Source: Oscillospiraceae bacterium | GTDB lineage: Bacteria > Bacillota > Clostridia > Oscillospirales > Oscillospiraceae | NCBI GenBank assembly: GCA_017378975.1 | Contig: JAFNXT010000159.1 | Span: forward strand, 1-7,405 | Reading direction: 5' to 3' | DNA length: 7,405 bases | Shown: one piece after another, positions 1-5,210 of the stretch | How positions within the stretch are numbered: position 1 is the stretch's first letter | Layout: each line of letters begins with the position of its first letter | The notes under the pieces: generated by a model | What the model saw: the letters and a program-made list of their open reading frames with translations, nothing else | The model's database searches: none | What the model was told of the DNA's origin: nothing | Position numbers and translations under genes: made by a program

Positions 1-293
1 CGGGCCGCCGCCGCCATAGCCACCACCCGACCTCCCGCATCCAGACATTCCGGTGCCGCAGACCCAACGCTGTCTGACACACGGCGGGCCAGCCGGGTGA
101 AAGACAGGACCTCCGCATAACGGCTGGCTGTATCTCCGGCAACCTGACAAAGCCGTCGCTCCATATCGTGACTGATCAGCTCCGGCACCAGTACGATGCG
201 CCCACCCTTCCTGGCCGCCACATCCTCCGCCAGTCTGCGAAGCACCTCGTCCGTATTGGCTGTATGGTCGACACCAAGGATCAACTCCAGCAT
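1..293 (-). CDS. addB: AddB, ATP-dependent helicase/nuclease subunit B, N-terminal part (partial, cut by window edge)
   Basis: AddB pairs with AddA to resect double-strand DNA ends and load recombinase for repair; it acts in the cytoplasm on DNA. Only the first 97 codons are in the window. The start ATG (291-293) is preceded by AAGAGGG at a suitable distance. The N-terminus begins MLELILG, followed by RIVLVPE (residues about 32-38), SHDMERRLC, then AEVLSFTRLARRV and LDAGGRVVAM. These match the order of blocks in clostridial AddB proteins (nucleotide-binding strand, VPEQ region, AEVLSFxRLA, LDxxGR). Oddly, the Walker A loop expected after LILG (normally GRxGxGKT) reads GVDHTANT at residues 7-14, so the P-loop lysine is replaced by Asn13. 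The VPEQ motif also reads VPEL. AddA would be expected beyond the left edge. Identity is recognised from pattern only; an AddB paralogue with a degenerate N-terminal domain is the main alternative. Confidence 0.85.
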   Translation of the reverse strand, partial: MLELILGVDHTANTDEVLRRLAEDVAARKGGRIVLVPELISHDMERRLCQVAGDTASRYAEVLSFTRLARRVSDSVGSAAPECLDAGGRVVAMAAAA

Positions 294-323
294 GATACCA
301 CCCTCTTACTGTTTCTTGAGACC

Positions 324-332
324 ATTCTACCA
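324..332 (-). promoter_or_regulatory. Possible extended -10 promoter for addB
   Basis: Read on the minus strand, the spoIIR-addB gap (294-361) holds TATGGTAGAAT, a TRTGn extension followed by TAGAAT (-10 at 324-329), about 30 bases before the addB start codon. No good -35 box lies 16-18 bases upstream, which is tolerable for an extended -10 promoter. It would let addB be transcribed independently of the sporulation gene before it. This is motif matching only. Confidence 0.35.
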
Positions 333-361
333 TACCATCTGTCCAATGGATAGTACGCATA

Positions 362-967
362 TCATTTTGACCGGAAGAAATTTTCCATCCGCCCCCAAAG
401 ATCCAGCAGGTAAAACCGCACTTCATACTCCCCGGTCAACGCGCCCCGGTTCCCACGGGAGAATCCGGCCCCAGCCGCCACGGCATCCACCTGCCCGGTG
501 GCCGCAGGACGACACAGCGCCGGGAACACCACACACCACCAATTCCGCCCCTGCCCTTCTCCGATCGTGATCTTCAGCGCATCATAGACTCCGGCAGGCA
601 GACTGAAGGTATCATAATCCCGCCGGGGGAACGACACTTCCCCCACCGACACCGTCACCCGGTCTTCCGTACCGGCCTTCGCCAGCACCTGATCCGCCGT
701 CAGACTCAGTTCATCAGCCATGCCCCGGATCATCCTCAGCGCCTGCTCCTTGTTCGTCACACCAGCCAGCGCCGTTTCCATGCGCTCCAGCACCGCGTCC
801 CGGACCTGAAGCTTCAGCATCTGATCCCGATCGCTGTCAGAAGCGCCTACCACATGGAGCCGGATCACCTTATCATGAAGCTCCTGTTTATCCATGACGA
901 TCCCGACAAAATACACACAGACCGCCACCGACAGTACCACCAAGATCCATCTCGTTTTTTTACCCAT
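362..967 (-). CDS. spoIIR: Stage II sporulation protein R (SpoIIR)
   Basis: SpoIIR is made in the forespore and secreted into the intermembrane space, where it triggers the SpoIIGA protease to process pro-sigma-E in the mother cell. The 201-residue product has a short basic start and a hydrophobic signal/anchor (residues about 7-25), then the family block IRLHVVGASDSDRDQ (35-49) with LKLQVRDAVL (51-60), SFPRRDYDT (112-120), LPAGVYDALKITIGEG (123-138) and NWWCVVFPALC (142-152). The ATG at 965-967 gives a normal signal peptide right at the N-terminus. A TTG at 1022-1024 would add 19 residues and overlap the ispE stop; it would bury the signal in an unusual extension, so it is disfavoured. The gene lies directly after a terminator-like hairpin, which separates it from ispE. 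In Bacillus subtilis spoIIR is transcribed by sigma-F; no convincing sigma-F site could be found here. Confidence 0.93.
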   Translation of the reverse strand: MGKKTRWILVVLSVAVCVYFVGIVMDKQELHDKVIRLHVVGASDSDRDQMLKLQVRDAVLERMETALAGVTNKEQALRMIRGMADELSLTADQVLAKAGTEDRVTVSVGEVSFPRRDYDTFSLPAGVYDALKITIGEGQGRNWWCVVFPALCRPAATGQVDAVAAGAGFSRGNRGALTGEYEVRFYLLDLWGRMENFFRSK

Positions 968-1008
968 AAAAAACACCGTCCATACCGGAATACATCCAGT
1001 ATGGACGG
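968..1008 (-). terminator. Rho-independent terminator after ispE, abutting the spoIIR start codon
   Basis: A perfect 10-bp inverted repeat (arms 976-985 and 999-1008, CCGTCCATAC/GTATGGACGG) encloses a 13-base loop. On the minus strand it is followed by TG and six T residues, the classical shape of an intrinsic terminator, and it starts 13 bases past the ispE stop. The T run ends exactly at the spoIIR ATG (965-967). The only purine-rich bases that could serve as the spoIIR ribosome site (GGACGG) lie in the downstream arm, so folding would also hide the ribosome site in transcripts reading through from ispE. Confidence 0.72.
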
Positions 1009-1020
1009 CATTCTGAACGA

Positions 1021-1878
1021 TCAAACAGGTTTCGCGATGAAGACCTGAGGATAATTGCCCCGGAGCATATTGCAGATCACTGCCGCGATCTCGAATTCAG
1101 AGACCATACAGTAGACCGCGGAACCGGAACCACTCATCTGATGACCGATGGCTCCATAGGTGCTGAAGACAGACTTGATGTAATTCAGTTCCAGATGATC
1201 CTCGGTGACCACCGGATCGAAGACATTGCACAGCCCGTGACAGACCTTCTCCAGATCCCCTGCCAGCAACGCCGACTCCATGGCCTGATGATCCGGACGC
1301 TGTCCGATCACCTTCTCATCGATCTTCCGGAACAGCTCCGGCGTAGAGATCGGGAAATCGGGCTTCACCACCACGAACACACAGTCCGGCAGATCAGGGA
1401 GCTTCCGCATCCGTTCGCCCCGTCCCTCACACATCATGGTGCCACCCACCACGCAGAAGGGCACATCACTGCCCACACCGGCTCCCAGCTCCGCCAGAGC
1501 CCAGATGGACAAAGGATCGCCGTAATGCCGGTTCAGAGCACGAAGGACCGCCGCGGCATCGGAACTTCCACCGCCAAGCCCCGCTTCGCTGGGGATCCGC
1601 TTGGTGATCCTGATCTCAATGCCGTCAGGATCCTTGCCCATGGTATCCAGATACAGCTTCGCCGCCTTCCAGGCCAGGTTCCGCTCATCACAGGGGATCC
1701 CTTCCTTATCGCACCGGAGGACCCAAGGCTTTCCGGTACCGATATCCAGCTCGATATCGTCCCGGAGGGAGATGGTCTGCATGATGCTCTTCACATCATG
1801 ATAGCCATCCTCACGCTTCCCCAGAACATCCAAAGTCAGATTGACCTTGGCATAAGCAGGTTCAAACAACGTGGTCAT
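1021..1878 (-). CDS. ispE: 4-diphosphocytidyl-2-C-methyl-D-erythritol kinase (IspE)
   Basis: IspE phosphorylates the 2-hydroxyl of CDP-methylerythritol with ATP, the fourth step of the MEP isoprenoid pathway, in the cytoplasm. The 285-residue length is typical. It is a GHMP kinase. The N-terminal substrate segment AYAKVNLTLDVLGKREDGYH (residues 8-27) includes Lys11 and Asn13. The glycine-rich ATP loop PSEAGLGGGSSDAA lies at 96-109. GSDVPFCVVGGT at 136-147 carries the catalytic Asp138. The C-terminal glycine motif MSGSGSAVY spans 248-256. All expected catalytic features are present. The ATG overlaps the stop codon of the DUF1015 gene by 4 bp (ATGA at 1875-1878), which indicates translational coupling and transcription from the promoter at 3147-3175. 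A hairpin terminator follows 13 bases after its stop. Confidence 0.97.
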   Translation of the reverse strand: MTTLFEPAYAKVNLTLDVLGKREDGYHDVKSIMQTISLRDDIELDIGTGKPWVLRCDKEGIPCDERNLAWKAAKLYLDTMGKDPDGIEIRITKRIPSEAGLGGGSSDAAAVLRALNRHYGDPLSIWALAELGAGVGSDVPFCVVGGTMMCEGRGERMRKLPDLPDCVFVVVKPDFPISTPELFRKIDEKVIGQRPDHQAMESALLAGDLEKVCHGLCNVFDPVVTEDHLELNYIKSVFSTYGAIGHQMSGSGSAVYCMVSEFEIAAVICNMLRGNYPQVFIAKPV

Positions 1879-3113
1879 CGGATCTTCCGTCCTTCCATAT
1901 AATATCTCTTCTCTCTGGCATGACCCATGGAGAAGGTCTTTCTGGGCAGAGAACCGCCGCTGATCACCCCACGGAAGAGCTGATGCTTCTCCATCGGAGG
2001 AAGCAGGAAGCCCGCCGCTCCGGTGCTCTGCGCCAGTTGACGGACCTCGTCATCGCCATGGATATAATCGATCTGTCCGCCGTTTTCCCGGAGCCAATTA
2101 TCCAGGAATGGCTGGAGCACAGCCACCGCCAGCTCCCCCTTGGCCCGATCCAGATACACCGTACCGGTCTGCTCACCCATGATCCACTCCACAGGATAGC
2201 CACCCTCGCCGCAGATCTGCTTCAGATCCTCAAAAAGCTTCTGTCCATCCACGTCCAGCAGGATACGGTGGATCGGCTCGAAGACCAAAGACGGGTCGTG
2301 GATATTCTCCAGCTCCACCAAAGACCATCTGGCAGGATGGGCAGACAGATCCACGCCGGGCTGAGCGGCCTTCAGCGCCTCATAGCAGCTCTTGGCAGTC
2401 GCCAGAGAATGGTTGCCATCGCCCACAGCCAGCAGGACCTCTGCGCCCTGCAGGTCCGGGTATTTTTCCGCTACGGTCCGGCTGTAAGCCTCCAGACGGG
2501 CATCGAACGCCTTGGCATCCTCGCCCTGCAGGAGCCAGCCACGGATACGGCCACCCTCTTCCATGAGGTCCAGATCGTACAAAAGCGGCAGACGGTCCCG
2601 CATCTGGGCGATCGGCTCGATCAGCGTCTTGCTGTCATCATCACACAGCATCAGCACATGGGGCAACTCCACAGAAGCGTCCTTGCGCACCCGCTGACGG
2701 GGCGGGATCCGCTCCATGACGGTCTTTTCCGTGGCCCGGATCAAACTGTCGGAACCGGGCATGGGATCGTAATGCTCCAGATCCACCATACCTACCAGTC
2801 CCGGCCGCACAGAGCCGTCGAGCAAAGTCCGCTCCACATATACATAAGCGTCAGGATAAGTACGAAGGATCCCTTCCGTCAAATACCTGTCCATGGTCTC
2901 ATTGATCTTCTTCACCGTAGCGGCCTCGTCCTGCGAGCCCAGCTCCGCTTCCGGCAGGATCATATGGACGGTAGAAGGAGCATCCCCCACCGTCTGACGC
3001 ACTCTACGCCAATAACCCGTATCAGAGGTGAACTGATCGCAGGCGATCACCGCCCAACGCTCCAGTTCTACATCCTGCGGCAAGAGGATATCCGCACTTC
3101 GGAACACATTCAT
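1875..3113 (-). CDS. DUF1015 family protein, cytoplasmic, function not established
   Basis: The 412-residue product matches the DUF1015 family over its full length. It starts MNVFRSADILLP, followed by WAVIACDQFTSDTGYW (residues 20-35), AVGDGNHSLATAK (229-241), ENIHDPSLVFEPIHRIL (269-285) and a C-terminal LPRKTFSMGHAREKRYYMEG (389-408). These are the family's characteristic blocks. No signal peptide or membrane helix is visible. DUF1015 has been related to the ParB/sulfiredoxin-like superfold, in which nucleotide-dependent phosphotransfer enzymes such as the archaeal serine kinase SerK occur; I recall this link rather than show it, and no activity is claimed. The ATG at 3111-3113 gives the family's usual N-terminus. 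A GTG one codon upstream (3114-3116) is about equally well placed behind AAAGGA and would add a single residue. The gene is first in an operon with ispE, overlapping it by 4 bp. Confidence 0.9.
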   Translation of the reverse strand: MNVFRSADILLPQDVELERWAVIACDQFTSDTGYWRRVRQTVGDAPSTVHMILPEAELGSQDEAATVKKINETMDRYLTEGILRTYPDAYVYVERTLLDGSVRPGLVGMVDLEHYDPMPGSDSLIRATEKTVMERIPPRQRVRKDASVELPHVLMLCDDDSKTLIEPIAQMRDRLPLLYDLDLMEEGGRIRGWLLQGEDAKAFDARLEAYSRTVAEKYPDLQGAEVLLAVGDGNHSLATAKSCYEALKAAQPGVDLSAHPARWSLVELENIHDPSLVFEPIHRILLDVDGQKLFEDLKQICGEGGYPVEWIMGEQTGTVYLDRAKGELAVAVLQPFLDNWLRENGGQIDYIHGDDEVRQLAQSTGAAGFLLPPMEKHQLFRGVISGGSLPRKTFSMGHAREKRYYMEGRKIR

Positions 3114-3146
3114 CACACATCGTTCCTTTCGATATTTTTCCTTATG

Positions 3147-3175
3147 ATTTTATCCCAAAACAAGCCGATCGTCAA
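3147..3175 (-). promoter_or_regulatory. Sigma-A promoter of the DUF1015-ispE operon
   Basis: On the minus strand, TTGACG (-35, 3170-3175) and TAAAAT (-10, 3147-3152) are separated by exactly 17 bases. The -10 ends 33 bases upstream of the ATG at 3113. Both boxes are close to the housekeeping consensus, so constitutive expression of DUF1015 and ispE is expected. Confidence 0.8.
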
Positions 3176-3245
3176 TGGGGATCGCATGATCTGGATCAGG
3201 CGGGGGAACATATCCATGCACATCATCAAAATGGAGGGAATAACT

Positions 3246-3455
3246 ATGCTGGATACTCTCGCACTGATCCTGTCGATCATTGGCTGTGCCAACTGGGGGC
3301 TGGTCGGTATCTTCCGCTTCGATCTTGTGGCATGGATCTTCGGCGGTCAGGATGCCCTGTTGGCCCGGATCGTGTATACACTGGTGGGCCTGGCCGGCCT
3401 TTGGTGCATCTCGTTCCTGTTCAGAAAGAGCAAATGCGGGATCGACGACGTCTGA
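3246..3455 (+). CDS. DUF378 family small membrane protein
   Basis: This 69-residue protein of unknown function has two membrane helices, at about residues 4-26 and 40-59, the second followed by a basic FRKSK segment. The GCANWGLVGIF stretch in the first helix (residues 13-23) is the hallmark of DUF378, and the length is typical for the family. The ATG at 3246 follows GGAGGG with 8 intervening bases. In-frame codons upstream stay open for a long way, but they lack family similarity and lie opposite the DUF1015 gene. The gene stands alone on this strand. It is divergent from the DUF1015 operon and convergent with the Ig-like protein gene, from which a bidirectional terminator separates it. No clear sigma-A promoter was found in the 70 bases before it. 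Its codon use is like that of its neighbours. Confidence 0.85.
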   Translation: MLDTLALILSIIGCANWGLVGIFRFDLVAWIFGGQDALLARIVYTLVGLAGLWCISFLFRKSKCGIDDV

Positions 3456-3457
3456 AA

Positions 3458-3493
3458 AATGGAGCTGCCACTTCCTTCGGTGGCAGCTCCATT
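3458..3493. terminator. Bidirectional intrinsic terminator between convergent genes
   Basis: A perfect 14-bp inverted repeat (arms 3458-3471 and 3480-3493) has an 8-base loop, TTCCTTCG. On the plus strand it begins 3 bases after the DUF378 stop and is followed by GTTTAAC. On the minus strand, after the Ig-like gene stop at 3502, the stem is followed by TTTC, making a T run of five with the arm's last bases. The minus direction has the better T tract, but both genes can use it. Confidence 0.85.
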
Positions 3494-3501
3494 GTTTAAC
3501 T

Positions 3502-4959
3502 TCACGCTTCCTTCACACGGACCATGACGATGAATTCCACGCCATCCACCGTGGCCTTCAGGGTGGTCTTACCCTCACCCTGAGCGACGATCCGTCCGTC
3601 GGCATCCACCGTGGCCACGGCGCTGTCACCGCTGGTCCACTTGACATCGTCAGCGCCTTCCACGGAAAGGACACAGCGCCATCCGTCGCCCACCACCAGA
3701 GAAACATCGGCGGAATTGGGCTTGTCGTTGTAGGAATACTTAGGAACGGCACCATTGACCAGAAGCTTCAGATCGGAAGGCACCGCAGGCTGGGTCTCAG
3801 TAGGTTCCGTCTGGGTGGGCTCCGTCTCCTCAGGCTCCGTGGGGTCGGGATCGGCAGGCTCCGTAGGCTCCGTTTCCGCCGGGAACTTGCAACGGACCAC
3901 ACAGGTCACTTCCTGATCGCCGTACTTGGCACGGATCGTGGTAGTACCGGGGCCCACAGCCACGACCTTACCGTCAGTGACGGTGGCAACAGTTTCATCA
4001 TCAGAACTCCACTGGATCTGATCTCTGGGCACCTCGCCCTTATGAGCCTGCCAGCTCTCACCCTTCTGAAACAGCGTGACATCATCATCTTTCAGCTCCA
4101 GCTTCAGCTCGGGATCCACAGGCTCCGTCACGGAAGGCTCCGTGGGATCTTCCGTGGTATCGACAGTGGGATCGGAAGGCAGATCCTGCAACTGACAGAC
4201 GACCTTGCATTCCGCCTGGAACTCACCGCAACTGATGGTGATGGTAGCCTCACCGTTACCAACACCCATGACCACACCGTTATCATCCACCGTAGCGATG
4301 GCAGTATCGCTGGAGGTGAAGATCACCGTATCGGTGGTATCCGCAGGCTCTACATCGAAATCCAGCTCCCAGGGAGCCATATATTTGACCAGCTCGATGG
4401 ACAGATCGTTCAGGATCAGCTTGGTGCAGGGGGTACCCAGGACCTCAGGCTCCGTCTCGGTGGGTCCAGTCTGCTCAGGCAAAGTCCCCTGGGTCGTCTG
4501 CTGAGAAGGTCTCGTGTTTTGAGGCCGGTCGTCACCGCCGAAGAAGGTCACGACGATATAGCTGGACACGGCGATGATCGCGAGCAAAAGCAGGATGACG
4601 ATCAGGATCAGGCCCTTGTTGGAGACCCCTTCCATGTCATCATCGTCATCCAGGTCCTCATCATCCTCGTCATCGATATCATCCGTCCGGTCCAGATCTC
4701 TGGGATCCTCCCGAACGATCTTACGACGGGCCTCTTCCTCCCGTTCCGCCGCCTGTCTGGCCTGCGCCTTCAGGCGCTTACGGACATTGGACTTGGAGAA
4801 TCGGCCGCCTTTGACATATGTATAGCTCCGGGTCTCCTCCTGAGAAGAATTACCGGCAGATGTCTGTCCTTCTTCGCCTCTTGCGCAGCCACAGATCGGG
4901 CATTGGGACGAGGTCTCGGGATAATCCGTACCACAGACATCACAGATCACCTTGTTCAT
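3502..4959 (-). CDS. Zinc-ribbon, single-pass membrane protein with three Ig-like (BIG2-like) ectodomains
   Basis: The 485-residue product has a clear modular layout. A zinc ribbon near the N-terminus has Cys6, Cys9, Cys20 and Cys23. A basic, probably helical stretch (about 52-83) is followed by a run of Asp/Glu (92-110). One membrane helix (about 116-140) has no cleavable signal before it, implying an N-in/C-out anchor. Three beta-rich repeats lie at about 177-258, 284-359 and 396-485, separated by Thr/Glu/Pro linkers. Each repeat carries the BIG2 signature, for example SSDTAIATVDDNGVVMGVG, SSDDETVATVTDGKVVAVG and SGDSAVATVDADGRIVAQG. Such domains usually mediate adhesion or protein contacts outside the cell. 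The ATG at 4957-4959 follows GGAGGT with 6 intervening bases. A longer reading up to 4998 has no ribosome site and would put odd residues before the ribbon. It is divergent from the kinase gene. The domain calls are firm; the function is not known. Confidence 0.88.
   Translation of the reverse strand: MNKVICDVCGTDYPETSSQCPICGCARGEEGQTSAGNSSQEETRSYTYVKGGRFSKSNVRKRLKAQARQAAEREEEARRKIVREDPRDLDRTDDIDDEDDEDLDDDDDMEGVSNKGLILIVILLLLAIIAVSSYIVVTFFGGDDRPQNTRPSQQTTQGTLPEQTGPTETEPEVLGTPCTKLILNDLSIELVKYMAPWELDFDVEPADTTDTVIFTSSDTAIATVDDNGVVMGVGNGEATITISCGEFQAECKVVCQLQDLPSDPTVDTTEDPTEPSVTEPVDPELKLELKDDDVTLFQKGESWQAHKGEVPRDQIQWSSDDETVATVTDGKVVAVGPGTTTIRAKYGDQEVTCVVRCKFPAETEPTEPADPDPTEPEETEPTQTEPTETQPAVPSDLKLLVNGAVPKYSYNDKPNSADVSLVVGDGWRCVLSVEGADDVKWTSGDSAVATVDADGRIVAQGEGKTTLKATVDGVEFIVMVRVKEA
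3783..3884 (-). repeat. Low-complexity Thr-Glu-Pro linker repeat between Ig-like domains 2 and 3
   Basis: Within the Ig-like protein gene, the plus strand shows repeated GGCTCCGT units that encode TEP triplets on the minus strand (residues about 360-392). A shorter copy (4111-4179) separates domains 1 and 2, and another follows the membrane helix (about 151-173). These are extended wall-spanning or spacer linkers. Such near-identical short units are prone to slippage, so repeat number may vary between strains. Confidence 0.6.
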
Positions 4960-5009
4960 TCTGTACCTCCATTCCGGCGGGTCACAGGACCGCACCAAAG
5001 TTCCCGGTC

Positions 5010-5038
5010 ATTATATCACCGAACGCTGAATAAAACAA
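5010..5038 (-). promoter_or_regulatory. Sigma-A promoter of the Ig-like membrane protein gene
   Basis: On the minus strand, TTGTTT (-35, 5033-5038) is followed after 17 bases by a perfect TATAAT (-10, 5010-5015), itself preceded by TGA, an extended -10. The -10 lies 50 bases upstream of the ATG at 4959. This is the best promoter in the window. Confidence 0.82.
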
Positions 5039-5080
5039 CCTCTTCCCCTACAATTTACAAAAATTTCTTCACATCCACAG

Positions 5081-5100
5081 ATCCGACACGATACGACACG
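5081..5100. repeat. Tandem 10-bp direct repeat midway between divergent promoters
   Basis: ATCCGACACG is followed immediately by ATACGACACG, with nine of ten bases identical. The 10-bp period places both copies on the same helix face. The repeat lies 42 bases from the leftward -35 box and 48 bases from the rightward -35 box. It could be a shared regulator site; chance occurrence is not excluded. Confidence 0.4.
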
Positions 5101-5148
5101 GGAATGCTCCGCACTTACTCCCATCCTCAGAAAAAACGAGGAAAGCAG

Positions 5149-5177
5149 TTGCATTTTTCCCCTGATCCAATTATGAT
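5149..5177 (+). promoter_or_regulatory. Sigma-A promoter of the protein kinase gene
   Basis: TTGCAT (-35, 5149-5154) and TATGAT (-10, 5172-5177) are separated by exactly 17 bases. The -10 ends 33 bases before the ATG at 5211, leaving room for a short leader with a strong ribosome site. Confidence 0.78.
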
Positions 5178-5195
5178 ATAGAGAGTTTCAAAGAT

Positions 5196-5202
5196 AAGGA
5201 GG
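5196..5202 (+). promoter_or_regulatory. Ribosome binding site that decides the kinase start
   Basis: AAGGAGG is a full Shine-Dalgarno match. Two in-frame ATGs follow, at 5205 and 5211. The first is only 2 bases away, too close for initiation; the second is 8 bases away, the usual spacing, so 5211 is taken as the start. Confidence 0.85.
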
Positions 5203-5210
5203 CGATGGTC

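Noticed and set aside
1141..1902. Plus-strand frame of about 250 codons opposite ispE
   Set aside because: It lies antisense to a fully intact IspE with all GHMP kinase motifs, and the translation is His/Arg/Gln-rich and unlike a folded protein.
3117..3245. Possible riboswitch or leader RNA before DUF378
   Set aside because: No stable stem set, terminator or known aptamer sequence could be recognised. The several GATC-containing words there do not form convincing long pairings.
1920..3455. Long plus-strand frame of about 510 codons opposite DUF1015
   Set aside because: Only its last 69 codons, the DUF378 gene, are real. The rest mirrors the DUF1015 coding sequence and has no recognisable domain or ribosome site.
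3783..3884. GGCTCCGT repeats as a CRISPR-like or regulatory array
   Set aside because: The units are in frame, of irregular spacing, and simply encode Thr-Glu-Pro triplets in a protein linker.
3280..5181. Long open frame of about 630 codons on the plus strand opposite the Ig-like protein gene
   Set aside because: It is antisense to a gene with clear domains, promoter and ribosome site. Its translation is rich in Arg, His and Gly without any family pattern, it runs over the DUF378 gene and a terminator, and it has no ribosome site. GC-rich codons on one strand commonly leave such frames open.
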